From Actinomycetes bacterium (lineage in GTDB: Bacteria > Actinomycetota > Coriobacteriia > WRKU01 > WQUG01), in the NCBI GenBank assembly GCA_009785855.1, contig WQUG01000047.1, forward strand, positions 1 to 24,962: DNA of 24,962 bases, written 5' to 3'. Every line of letters starts with the position of its first letter. Position 1 is the stretch's first letter. Shown one piece after another: positions 7,887-14,072 of the stretch. The notes beneath the pieces are model-generated. The model was not told the origin of the DNA, did no database searches, and saw nothing but the letters and a program-made list of their open reading frames with translations. The position numbers were made by a program, and so were the translations under genes.

Positions 7887-9128
7887 TCACGCGTTGGCGA
7901 TGATCCTTTTGAGCTTCGCGAAGCGTGGAAGTCCGTCCTGCATCTCCTGCTTCGTCTCGCCCTGGATCAGCGGCAGCGCGTAGTCGACGAAGGCCGGAAG
8001 CACCTTGTTGCCCGCCTCGTTGATCCACTCGCGCGGGACCTTCTTCTCTGTGTTGGCGACCGTATCGAGCGGCAGCAGGACCAGCTCGCACGTATAGCCG
8101 CCCTCGCGCGTGACATCGAAGCCGATCATCTTGTCGGTAACGCCGCTGACCGCATGCTCGACAGCAGCCTGCCCCGAGGCATAGCTTTCATCAAGGTCGG
8201 TCTGCGAGGCCAGACGTGACGCGCAGCGTTGCAGCAGCGAGAGCTCGATGCCGCGGACCTTCGCGCCCGTCCGCTCCTTGGCGCGCGCTGCCAGGATGGC
8301 GGCAAGCCCGCCCAGCTGCGTATGCCCGAAGCTGTCCTTGGTCTGATCGCCCGAGGCGCCATACTCAGAGATGAACTTCCCGTCCTTGTCATGGATCCCC
8401 TCGCTGACCGCGACGATCACGTTACCGTTCTTCTTATAGAGCGCGTCCACATCGTCCAGGAAGGTCTCCATATCGAACTCAAGCTCCGGCAGATAGATCA
8501 GATCGGGCGCGTAGTCTCCCGCAAGAGCGGCGGCAGCGACCAACCAGCCGGCATGGCGTCCCATGGCCTCGATGATCGTGATCATGCCGATGTCATAGAC
8601 GCGGGCGTCCAGAGAGACCTCCTTGCAGGTGGTCGCGATGTACTTGGCGGCTGAACCGTAGCCCGGACAGTGATCGGTCCCGTACAAGTCGTTGTCGATC
8701 GTCTTCGGGATGCCCATGACCCGACACTCATAGCCGTTATCCAGCATGAACTTCGAGACCTTGTTGCAGGTGTCCATCGAATCGTTTCCGCCGATCAGGA
8801 AGAAGTAGCGGATGTCGTACTTCTTGAAGATCTCCAGGATGCGCTGGTAGTCGGTATCATCATCTGCAGGGTTCTTCAGCTTGTAGCGGCAGGTCCCCAA
8901 AAACGACGACGGGGTATACTTGAGCAGCTTCAGCTCGTCGCGATCCTCCTCGTCGAGTACATACAGCTTGTCATCGAGCACCCCGCGGATACCGTACTGC
9001 ATGCCGTAGACCCTGGTGATGTCGGGGCTGTCAAGACAGGCTTCGATCGCCCCCAACGCCGCCGCGTTGATGGCCGATGTCGGTCCGCCGGACTGCCCGA
9101 TGAGCGCTGCCCCTTGTAAACTTGCCAT
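7887..9128 (-). CDS. pfp: 6-phosphofructokinase, probably pyrophosphate-dependent
   Basis: Phosphorylates fructose 6-phosphate; the sequence points to PPi rather than ATP as donor. The 413 residues have GQSGGPTSAINAA at the N-terminus, GGNDS (113-117), PKTIDND (141-147) and MGRHAGW (189-195). In ATP-dependent enzymes the loop reads GGDGS and the catalytic motif PGTIDND. Asp at the fourth position of GGND and Lys in PKTIDND are the established marks of PPi-PFKs, which act reversibly. Length fits the 400-residue class. The ATG at 9128 follows GGAGGT by six bases. The gene starts 29 bases after tRNA-Arg and may be read from the same transcript. Confidence 0.93.
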   Translation of the reverse strand: MASLQGAALIGQSGGPTSAINAAALGAIEACLDSPDITRVYGMQYGIRGVLDDKLYVLDEEDRDELKLLKYTPSSFLGTCRYKLKNPADDDTDYQRILEIFKKYDIRYFFLIGGNDSMDTCNKVSKFMLDNGYECRVMGIPKTIDNDLYGTDHCPGYGSAAKYIATTCKEVSLDARVYDIGMITIIEAMGRHAGWLVAAAALAGDYAPDLIYLPELEFDMETFLDDVDALYKKNGNVIVAVSEGIHDKDGKFISEYGASGDQTKDSFGHTQLGGLAAILAARAKERTGAKVRGIELSLLQRCASRLASQTDLDESYASGQAAVEHAVSGVTDKMIGFDVTREGGYTCELVLLPLDTVANTEKKVPREWINEAGNKVLPAFVDYALPLIQGETKQEMQDGLPRFAKLKRIIANA

Positions 9129-9157
9129 GATGTACCTCCGTTCGAACCCTGTCCTAT

Positions 9158-9234
9158 TGGTGCGCCCAGAGGGAGTCGAACCCCCGGCCTGAAGATTAGA
9201 AGTCTCCCGCTCTATCCTGCTGAGCTATGGGCGC
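9158..9234 (-). tRNA. tRNA-Arg (anticodon TCT)
   Basis: Acceptor GCGCCCA/TGGGCGC, D arm GCTCAGCAGGATAGAGC, anticodon stem GGAGA/TCTTC around CTTCTAA, T loop TTCGACT. The anticodon TCT reads AGA/AGG. Discriminator A and encoded CCA (9160-9158) are present. It lies directly upstream of pfp. Confidence 0.96.
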
Positions 9235-9352
9235 ATGTTACCGTTAACTGCCAACGAAGGGATTGTTTCGCGTCAGGCTCGAAGGGCATCCCGTGGCGGC
9301 CTTGGTCGCCGCGAGGGATGGTCTGAGCGCCCGAGGCGGAACAAGACCGAGT

Positions 9353-9428
<76 letters not shown>

Positions 9429-9440
9429 TTGTGCTCATCC

Positions 9441-9470
9441 ATGATAGCAAGCAACGGGGAGCGGATACAA
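9441..9470 (-). promoter_or_regulatory. Possible promoter of tRNA-Gly
   Basis: Minus strand: TTGTAT (-35, 9470-9465), 18 bases, then TATCAT (-10, 9446-9441) with an upstream TG. The -10 ends 12 bases before the tRNA 5' end. It shares TGCTATCATG with the element ahead of tRNA-His. Confidence 0.45.
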
Positions 9471-9476
9471 GAAAAG

Positions 9477-9554
<78 letters not shown>

Positions 9555-9565
9555 ACGCAGAGAAC

Positions 9566-9574
9566 AGTATATCA
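9566..9574 (-). promoter_or_regulatory. Possible extended -10 promoter of tRNA-Pro
   Basis: Minus-strand TGATATACT (TGN plus TATACT) ends 11 bases before the tRNA 5' end and begins three bases after the stop of the PASTA gene. No clear -35 box. Confidence 0.45.
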
Positions 9575-9576
9575 GC

Positions 9577-10647
9577 CTAACGCCCGAGCGTCTTGCCGAG
9601 TCCCAGATAGAGGGCCCGCGCCAGGTTGTCGCGAAAGAGGCTGTCGCTGAAGAGCGCCCGGTCGGATCTCGAATCGCTTCTCCCCAATGAGATGACGGCG
9701 CTGGAGGCGGGAGGAGCAGCGCTGACGAGCGTTGTTGCCGATGAGCGCGCCTGGGGCGCGACCCAGCGCAGTTGAGCGAGCAGCGCCTGGGCCAGCGTCG
9801 AGTTCGGATCCGGAGCCTTGACCGCCATCCCACTTGCTCCGTCTGACTCGATCCGGATGATCAGTTGCGCGCTTGGGTGGGCGGCAGTCGCGCGCTCGGC
9901 GAAGACCGCGGCGGGCAAGGTCGTCTCTGTCGAAGCGCGCGTGATCACCGCCTTTCCTCCCGCCGCCTTCACCAGGGCGGAGAGGCGCTGGGCGACGTCG
10001 TAGGTATGATCGACTCCTGGAGCGTTTGGCTGATAGCGAGGTTCGATGACGATGGTACGCTCGCTGAGATCATAGCTGACGAGCTCGATGACGTCGGTCG
10101 TGCGAGCTACGTGGACGACGACCGTGTCGCCGACGCGCAGACGTGACCCCGCAGGTGGCACGGTCGAGATGACCGTGCCGGCAGGTTTCGGGGATGCCTC
10201 CTCGACGATACGGTACAGCAGCCCCAGGCTTTTCAGACGCTCCTGAGCCTGAGCGCTCGCCAGCCCGGTCAGATCCGGCAGGAGCACCTGGCCGGTACCG
10301 CCGGAGACCGAGACGTGTACGGTCCTGCCTGCAACGACCCTCCTGCCCGGCGCCGGGCTCTGGCTCAGGACCGTTCCCTTCGCGCGAGTGGAAAAGAGGC
10401 GCTCGGACACCACGAGTTGCAAGCGGGAGCTCCGCGCGATCGCCCGGGCAGCCTGTTCGCTGCGTCCGGTCAGCGTCGGTACGTTCGTGGTCGCAGAGAA
10501 CCCGTAGGCGGCAAGCAGGACGGCGATCAGGGTAAGACCGATGCTGACGACCAGGGCCAGCCGCAGCCGTGTGGGGGCCACGAGCGGCTCACGCTCTTCA
10601 CGCGGCCTCTTGAGCGCCGGAAGCTTCGAGGGATCGTTGGCCGTCAT
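9577..10647 (-). CDS. Membrane-anchored PASTA protein with degenerate amidase_3-like domain
   Basis: Predicted bitopic envelope protein of 356 residues. Domains: a short charged cytoplasmic segment (1-28), one membrane helix (about 29-50), two PASTA repeats (about 54-117 and 119-181, each ending in a VHVSVS or VVVHVA strand), and a C-terminal domain (about 195-354). That domain follows the layout of N-acetylmuramoyl-L-alanine amidase_3: RTIVIEPRYQP in place of the zinc motif xIDPGHGG, KAVITR like xVxLTR, LIIRIESDG in place of SIHxN, and SSAVISLGRSDSRSD in place of PAVLVExGFxxN. The zinc ligands and the catalytic Glu are absent, so binding rather than cleavage is likely. The start overlaps the fmt stop as TGATG; ATG at 10656 is an alternative. 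PASTA modules bind peptidoglycan; no kinase domain is present. Confidence 0.8.
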   Translation of the reverse strand: MTANDPSKLPALKRPREEREPLVAPTRLRLALVVSIGLTLIAVLLAAYGFSATTNVPTLTGRSEQAARAIARSSRLQLVVSERLFSTRAKGTVLSQSPAPGRRVVAGRTVHVSVSGGTGQVLLPDLTGLASAQAQERLKSLGLLYRIVEEASPKPAGTVISTVPPAGSRLRVGDTVVVHVARTTDVIELVSYDLSERTIVIEPRYQPNAPGVDHTYDVAQRLSALVKAAGGKAVITRASTETTLPAAVFAERATAAHPSAQLIIRIESDGASGMAVKAPDPNSTLAQALLAQLRWVAPQARSSATTLVSAAPPASSAVISLGRSDSRSDRALFSDSLFRDNLARALYLGLGKTLGR

Positions 10648-11579
10648 CAGCGCCATGCCAGCGACTCCCTCTGCTGCAGTCCGCGCAGGAATTCCGCCGC
10701 CGGTTGCGCCTTGCCGCCCGCACGCTGCAGGCGCGTGACCGCGCAGTAGCAGCTCTTTGAGGCGGCGCAGAGCGCCAGGTGGTCGCCAGCGTCTCGAGCC
10801 GTGCCGGGCTGGGCGCACTCGCCAGAGCGCAGCTCCGCTTCAAGGACGCGCAGCACCAGCTCCTTGCCTGCGACCTGCAGCCTGCAGCGCGCCGGGCTGG
10901 CGTCGGAGGAAGCGCGGACCCGGCGCACACAGGTCGCGGGGTCGAGCGAGGGGTCAAGATCGAGCTCGCCCTTCTGCAGCTTGCGGGCATAGCTTGCCTG
11001 CGTTTCATCCTGTTCCTGCCACCGTAGCGTCCCCAGCGCGAGCCGCGGCATCAGGTCGATGAGGAGCTCTGCGCCCCGGGCTGCAAGCGTGTCTTCAAGC
11101 TCACGCAGCGAGGCCTCCCCTATCGTGACGCTCTCCTGCGCGCAGACCGGACCGGTGTCCAGGCCGGCCTCCATGCGCATGATGCTCACGCCGGTCATCT
11201 CGTCGCCTTCAAGGATGGCCCGCTGGATCGGGGCCGCTCCGCGCCAGCGCGGCAGGAGCGAGGCGTGCACGTTGATCCAGCCTGAACGCGAGATCTCCAG
11301 CAGGCTGCGGGGCATGATCCGTCCGAAGGCCGCCACGACGACGCAGTCGAGATCGAGTGCGTCCAGATCTTCAGCAAGCTCAGTCAGTTCAGCTGGACGC
11401 GCAAGCGGCAGCCCTGCGTCCAGCGCGCGCGCGGCCACTGCCGAAGGTCGCAGTCTGCTGCCCCGCCGTGAGACCGCATCAGCGCGGGTCACGACCAGGC
11501 TCGGGGGAAGTCCGGCGGCTCTGAGCCGCTCGAGGATATCTGCAGCGAAACGTGGAGTGCCGAAGAACGCGTAGCGCAT
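10647..11579 (-). CDS. fmt: Methionyl-tRNA formyltransferase
   Basis: Transfers a formyl group from 10-formyl-THF to Met-tRNAfMet to make the initiator. The 310 residues have the catalytic set Asn103 and His105 (INVHASLLPRWRGAAPIQ) and Asp141 (EAGLDTGPV). The N-terminal Rossmann strand RYAFFGTPRFA and the C-terminal OB-like domain are present. The ATG at 11579 lies 11 bases after the def stop with a modest AAGG site. def-fmt is a very common pair. The C-terminal third (from about 210) is Ala/Arg-rich and less conserved, as usual for this domain. Confidence 0.96.
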   Translation of the reverse strand: MRYAFFGTPRFAADILERLRAAGLPPSLVVTRADAVSRRGSRLRPSAVAARALDAGLPLARPAELTELAEDLDALDLDCVVVAAFGRIMPRSLLEISRSGWINVHASLLPRWRGAAPIQRAILEGDEMTGVSIMRMEAGLDTGPVCAQESVTIGEASLRELEDTLAARGAELLIDLMPRLALGTLRWQEQDETQASYARKLQKGELDLDPSLDPATCVRRVRASSDASPARCRLQVAGKELVLRVLEAELRSGECAQPGTARDAGDHLALCAASKSCYCAVTRLQRAGGKAQPAAEFLRGLQQRESLAWR

Positions 11580-11590
11580 GATGAGCCTTG

Positions 11591-12142
11591 CTACAGCTCG
11601 GCGCCAGCGTGGGCGCCGGTCGTCGGCAGGGCAGGCTGTAGACCGAAGTACTCCCTCAGGGCCTGTTGGCGCTGCGTCGGATCGAGATGGTCGAGCATCG
11701 TGACCCCTTCGAGGTGGTCGATCTCGTGCTGCAGGACACGGGCAAGGAAGCCCTCGACCTCGATGCTGTGCGACTTACCTGAGGCGTCAAGCGCCTCGAT
11801 CCGCATGCCAAAGGAGCGCTCGACCGGCTTATAGAGCCCGGGAAACGACAGGCAGCCTTCATCACTCGTCTCGCAGTCCGCAGACAGATCGACGATGCGA
11901 GGGTTGATGAGCGCCTGCAGATCGTCTTGCTCCTCGCTGATATCATAGACGATCAATCGCCGGGGAACGCCGACCTGGATAGCGGCCAGGCCGCAGCCTT
12001 CGTTGTCATACATCGTCTGTCCCATGCTGGCGATAAGCGAACTTAGCCCCGGTATCTCCGCGGGGGCCACTTCAGCGCTGATCTGCGCCAGTATCGGGTC
12101 AGGATGCAGCCGCAACTGCAGCCGTTTCGATCGGTTGAACAC
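11591..12142 (-). CDS. def: Peptide deformylase
   Basis: Metalloenzyme that removes the N-formyl group from nascent proteins. All three motifs are visible in 183 residues: GCGLAAIQVG (50-58, Gln56), EGCLSF with metal ligand Cys97, and QHEIDHLEG with His139, Glu140 and His143. I chose the GTG at 12142 because AAGGAG lies six bases upstream and the conserved RLHPDPIL starts soon after; the open frame continues upstream but is not protein-like there. It heads the def-fmt-PASTA unit behind a terminator and a TATACT box. Confidence 0.95.
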   Translation of the reverse strand: MFNRSKRLQLRLHPDPILAQISAEVAPAEIPGLSSLIASMGQTMYDNEGCGLAAIQVGVPRRLIVYDISEEQDDLQALINPRIVDLSADCETSDEGCLSFPGLYKPVERSFGMRIEALDASGKSHSIEVEGFLARVLQHEIDHLEGVTMLDHLDPTQRQQALREYFGLQPALPTTGAHAGAEL

Positions 12143-12162
12143 GTAGAACTCCTTCAGGTTCC

Positions 12163-12168
12163 AGTATA
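12163..12168 (-). promoter_or_regulatory. Possible -10 box of the def-fmt promoter
   Basis: TATACT on the minus strand, 20 bases upstream of the def GTG and directly after the azgA terminator. No good -35 box is visible. A start near 12156 would give a very short leader that still contains the AAGGAG site. Confidence 0.4.
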
Positions 12169-12170
12169 AC

Positions 12171-12209
12171 AAAGGCGACAGCGCCCGAGCTTGCCCCGGG
12201 CGCCGTCGC
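12171..12209 (-). terminator. Rho-independent terminator after azgA-like gene
   Basis: Long GC-rich hairpin at 12175-12209: GCGAC, one mismatch, GCGCCCG paired with CGGGCGC and GTCGC, with a nine-base loop. On the minus strand CCTTTGTT follows. It lies 26 bases past the stop of the permease gene and closes the nrdR-dut-azgA unit. Confidence 0.75.
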
Positions 12210-12234
12210 AAAGAACCAGCCTTACCAGAGCGGA

Positions 12235-12846
12235 TCAGCCGATGAGTTTGAGGATCGGCCCTTGCAGGAAGACCACCAGGAAGGCCGCAGCCGCTATCCA
12301 CATGAGCAGCTTGACCTCTTTCGCCTTGCCGCGCAGGAGCTTCGTGAGCACATAGACGATGAAGCCCAGCCCGATGCCGACGCCGATGGCCCGGCGCAGA
12401 TTGACCGGGATCGCGTTCATGACCGCTTCCCGCAGACCGAACAGCACCAGGAGCAGGATCAACACGCCCTCGGCGAAGATCACGGACATGGCTACCTGCC
12501 AGGGCACCTTCATGCCGATGATGAGCGTGAAGGCGACCACCGCGTTGATGCCCATGCCAGAGGCCAGCGCGATCGGGCGGTTGGCGTAGAGCCCCATGAA
12601 CAGGCACATCGCCGCCGCACCGATACAGGTCGCGGTCAGTACGGCGGGAAAGAACTCCTTCCCCATGGCCCCCGCCAGGATAGTCGGGTTCACGAAGATG
12701 ATGTAGGCCATCGCGAGGAAGGTCGTGACCCCCGCGATGATCTCGGTCGACAGCGTCGACCCTCGCTCACTGATCTTGAAGAACTTGTCCTTCTGCCCGT
12801 CCTTTCTGGTCGATCTGACTACCTGTTCCGGTACTCCCGAAGCCAC
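12235..12846 (-). CDS. AzgA/NCS2-type purine permease with large in-frame internal deletion
   Basis: The first about 150 residues match AzgA-family adenine/guanine/hypoxanthine permeases: FFKISERGSTLSTEIIAGVT, AMAYIIFVNPTIL, a TATCIGAAAMCLFMGLYANRPIAL block, and the GMGINAVVAF signature. After NAIPVNLRRAIGVGIGL the sequence jumps to the family's C-terminal end (GFIVYVLTKLLRGKAKEV, then a last helix). The protein has 203 residues against the usual 430-480, so roughly 220-250 residues are missing, about six membrane helices remain, and the second structural repeat is mostly gone. The frame is intact. It may be a decaying gene or a shortened protein; transport activity is doubtful. The start is GTG 12846 or TTG 12870, both inside the 3' end of dut. 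Confidence 0.8.
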   Translation of the reverse strand: MASGVPEQVVRSTRKDGQKDKFFKISERGSTLSTEIIAGVTTFLAMAYIIFVNPTILAGAMGKEFFPAVLTATCIGAAAMCLFMGLYANRPIALASGMGINAVVAFTLIIGMKVPWQVAMSVIFAEGVLILLLVLFGLREAVMNAIPVNLRRAIGVGIGLGFIVYVLTKLLRGKAKEVKLLMWIAAAAFLVVFLQGPILKLIG

Positions 12847-13258
12847 CTGCTCCGCGGATGGTCGTATCAAGCTCGTCGGCCTCGATGAGTGCGAGCTGCG
12901 CCGTCGCGATGATGACGAGTTGCGCGATCCGATCCCCGGGCTCGATCGTGATCGGGATCCGGGGGTCGAGGTTTATAGCAAGCACCTTGATCTCGCCCCG
13001 ATATCCGCTGTCGATGAGCCCCGGAGTGTTCGCTAACGACAGACCCTGCTTCAGCGCGTTGCCACTGCGGGGCAGGATGAGACCGGCATGGCCCTCCGGG
13101 ATCGCGAGGGAGATCCCCGTGGGGATCAGGATGCGCTCGAACGGGGCGATCGTGCAGCCGTCGGCAGCGCGAAGATCAAGGCCCGCATCGCCTGGATGGG
13201 CGAAGTCCGGCGCCGGAACATCTTCTCTGAGTCGCTTGATTTTAAGGGACTGGGCCAC
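12767..13258 (-). CDS. dut: dUTP diphosphatase
   Basis: Hydrolyses dUTP to dUMP and PPi, keeping uracil out of DNA and supplying thymidylate synthesis. The 163 residues show all five trimeric dUTPase motifs: GDAGLDLRA, PRSGNALKQG, GLIDSGYRGEI with the catalytic Asp, GDRIAQLVI, and RGAGGFGSTG. The start is a GTG at 13258, two bases after the nrdR stop and eight bases after GGGGAG. Most dUTPases end a few residues after FGSTG; this one has about 20 more, coded in a different frame from the permease gene that overlaps it. Pairing with nrdR fits a nucleotide-pool role. Confidence 0.96.
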   Translation of the reverse strand: MAQSLKIKRLREDVPAPDFAHPGDAGLDLRAADGCTIAPFERILIPTGISLAIPEGHAGLILPRSGNALKQGLSLANTPGLIDSGYRGEIKVLAINLDPRIPITIEPGDRIAQLVIIATAQLALIEADELDTTIRGAGGFGSTGTGSQIDQKGRAEGQVLQDQ

Positions 13259-13260
13259 GC

Positions 13261-13704
13261 TCAGAGCTCCCCGAGTTCACGGGTGAACTCATCCAGGTCC
13301 TGGAAGTCCTTGTAGACCGAGGCGAAACGGATGTAGGCGACCCCGTCGAGCTCCTTGAGACGCCGCAGGACCATATCGCCTAAGACCTTCGAGCTGACCT
13401 CATACTTCATTGAGTTCTGTAGATTGGTGACTATGTCGTTGATAAGCTCATCGATCGCATCCGAGCCGATCGGACGCTTGACGACAGCGGTCATGATGCC
13501 GCGCCGCAGTTTGTCGAAATCGAATGGTTCAGAGGAGCCGTCGCGCTTGACGATGAGAAGAGGTCGCTCCTCGATGCGCTCGTAAGTCGTGAAGCGCGCG
13601 CCACATTGAAGACATTCACGTCGCCTTCTGACCGCCCCCTGGGAATCAGAGGTCCGAGAATCGATCACCTTGCTCTCAGCATAGCCGCAGGACGGACAAT
13701 CCAT
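13261..13704 (-). CDS. nrdR: Transcriptional repressor NrdR
   Basis: Zinc-ribbon and ATP-cone repressor of ribonucleotide reductase genes that senses ATP/dATP. In 147 residues the zinc ribbon has CPSC at 3-6 and CLQC about 30 residues later. The ATP-cone starts with LLIVKRDGSSEPFDFDKL, and the C-terminal VAYIRFASVYKDFQDLDEF is typical. It has its own strong promoter (13743-13771) and a possible NrdR box at 13710-13725, suggesting self-repression. The SOS microprotein gene ends only five bases before that promoter with no terminator, so SOS transcripts may read into nrdR-dut. Confidence 0.97.
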   Translation of the reverse strand: MDCPSCGYAESKVIDSRTSDSQGAVRRRRECLQCGARFTTYERIEERPLLIVKRDGSSEPFDFDKLRRGIMTAVVKRPIGSDAIDELINDIVTNLQNSMKYEVSSKVLGDMVLRRLKELDGVAYIRFASVYKDFQDLDEFTRELGEL

Positions 13705-13709
13705 GCAAT

Positions 13710-13725
13710 CCCCTACATATAGTGG
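13710..13725 (-). promoter_or_regulatory. Possible NrdR box in nrdR leader
   Basis: Minus-strand CCACTATATGTAGGGG agrees at 12 of 16 positions with the NrdR-box pattern ACACTATATATAGTGT. It lies between the predicted transcription start (about 13736) and the ATG and includes the likely ribosome site. A weaker half-match overlaps the -10 box. Confidence 0.4.
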
Positions 13726-13742
13726 TTCGAACGTTGGAATCT

Positions 13743-13771
13743 ACTATAGAGGGTATAAGGAGGCAAGTCAA
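13743..13771 (-). promoter_or_regulatory. sigma70-type promoter of nrdR
   Basis: Minus strand TTGACT (13771-13766), 17 bases, TATAGT (13748-13743). Both hexamers differ from consensus by one base. The predicted start near 13736 leaves a leader of about 32 bases. Confidence 0.75.
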
Positions 13772-13775
13772 CTGT

Positions 13776-13889
13776 TCAGATTGGCATCAGGAGAAGCGCC
13801 ACGATCACTGCGCAGGCGATGACCCCTGTGAAGGCATACAGCGGCCTCTCGTAGAACTTGTCGGCTACTCCAGCTATCAGGCGTGACAT
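13776..13889 (-). CDS. SOS-controlled single-span membrane microprotein, 37 residues
   Basis: No family recognised. The open frame starts at the ATG 13889, five bases after AAGGAG, and codes for 37 residues. The N-terminal half (MSRLIAGVADKFYERPLY) is polar with net positive charge; residues about 19-36 (FTGVIACAVIVALLLMP) form one membrane helix, so it should insert with little exposed at the far end. It is divergent from lexA, and its promoter carries one LexA-type box between -35 and -10 and another near the start site. That position is occupied by division inhibitors in other bacteria (yneA in Bacillus, Rv2719c in mycobacteria), and SidA of Caulobacter is an SOS-induced membrane peptide of 29 residues. 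A division-inhibitor role is inference. No LysM domain is present. Confidence 0.75.
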   Translation of the reverse strand: MSRLIAGVADKFYERPLYAFTGVIACAVIVALLLMPI

Positions 13890-13923
13890 CGTTGCTCCTT
13901 TCCTTTGGTTCCTGTTACCAGCG

Positions 13924-13941
13924 TGCCAGAAGCTTCTGACA
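13924..13941. repeat. 18-bp near-perfect palindrome in microprotein leader
   Basis: TGCCAGAAGCTTCTGACA is self-complementary except for one pair of positions. It lies between the predicted start site of the microprotein transcript (about 13961) and its ribosome site. It is unlike the LexA boxes; either a binding site for a second dimeric regulator or an RNA hairpin. Confidence 0.55.
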
Positions 13942-13948
13942 ACACTCA

Positions 13949-13962
13949 CGTACATCTGTTCG
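13949..13962. promoter_or_regulatory. LexA-type box 1
   Basis: CGTACATCTGTTCG fits the Gram-positive SOS pattern CGAACATNTGTTCG with one change. It covers the predicted start site of the microprotein transcript. Confidence 0.75.
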
Positions 13963-13967
13963 TATCC

Positions 13968-13997
13968 AGTATAAGGCGTACATGTGTTCGCTGTCAA
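13968..13997 (-). promoter_or_regulatory. sigma70-type promoter of the SOS microprotein
   Basis: Minus strand: consensus TTGACA (13997-13992), 18 bases, TATACT (13973-13968). LexA box 2 fills the spacer, so bound LexA should exclude RNA polymerase. Confidence 0.8.
13977..13990. promoter_or_regulatory. LexA-type box 2
   Basis: CGTACATGTGTTCG, one change from the SOS pattern. It lies exactly between the -35 and -10 hexamers of the microprotein promoter, 28 bp centre to centre from box 1. Confidence 0.8.
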
Positions 13998-14006
13998 GGA
14001 TATTTC

Positions 14007-14020
14007 CGAACAGATGTTTG
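14007..14020. promoter_or_regulatory. LexA-type box 3
   Basis: CGAACAGATGTTTG, overlapping the lexA -35 box. Its centre is 30 bp from box 2 and 21 bp (two helical turns) from box 4. Confidence 0.72.
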
Positions 14021-14046
14021 CTTTCCCTGAACAAGTGTTCTATACT
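14018..14046 (+). promoter_or_regulatory. sigma70-type promoter of lexA
   Basis: TTGCTT (14018-14023), 17 bases, TATACT (14041-14046). Boxes 3 and 4 overlap it. The predicted start near 14053 gives a leader of 20 bases with AAGGAG at 14061-14066. Confidence 0.75.
14028..14041. promoter_or_regulatory. LexA-type box 4
   Basis: TGAACAAGTGTTCT contains the perfect dyad GAACA-AG-TGTTC. It fills the spacer of the lexA promoter up to the -10 box, consistent with autorepression. Confidence 0.78.
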
Positions 14047-14072
14047 GGGGATATGAACGTAAGGAGTACCTC

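Noticed and set aside
9129..9157. GGTTCGAAC T-loop-like motif between tRNA-Arg and pfp, possible tRNA fragment
   Set aside because: Only nine bases match, no acceptor or anticodon arm accompanies them, and the stretch mainly serves as the pfp leader.
12262..12888. 208-codon plus-strand open frame opposite the permease gene
   Set aside because: The charged His/Asp/Arg-rich product mirrors hydrophobic codons of the membrane protein on the other strand, a typical shadow.
13749..13765. TATAAGGAGGC on the plus strand as a promoter or ribosome site for a plus-strand gene
   Set aside because: No start codon follows at a useful distance; the bases are the spacer of the minus-strand nrdR promoter.
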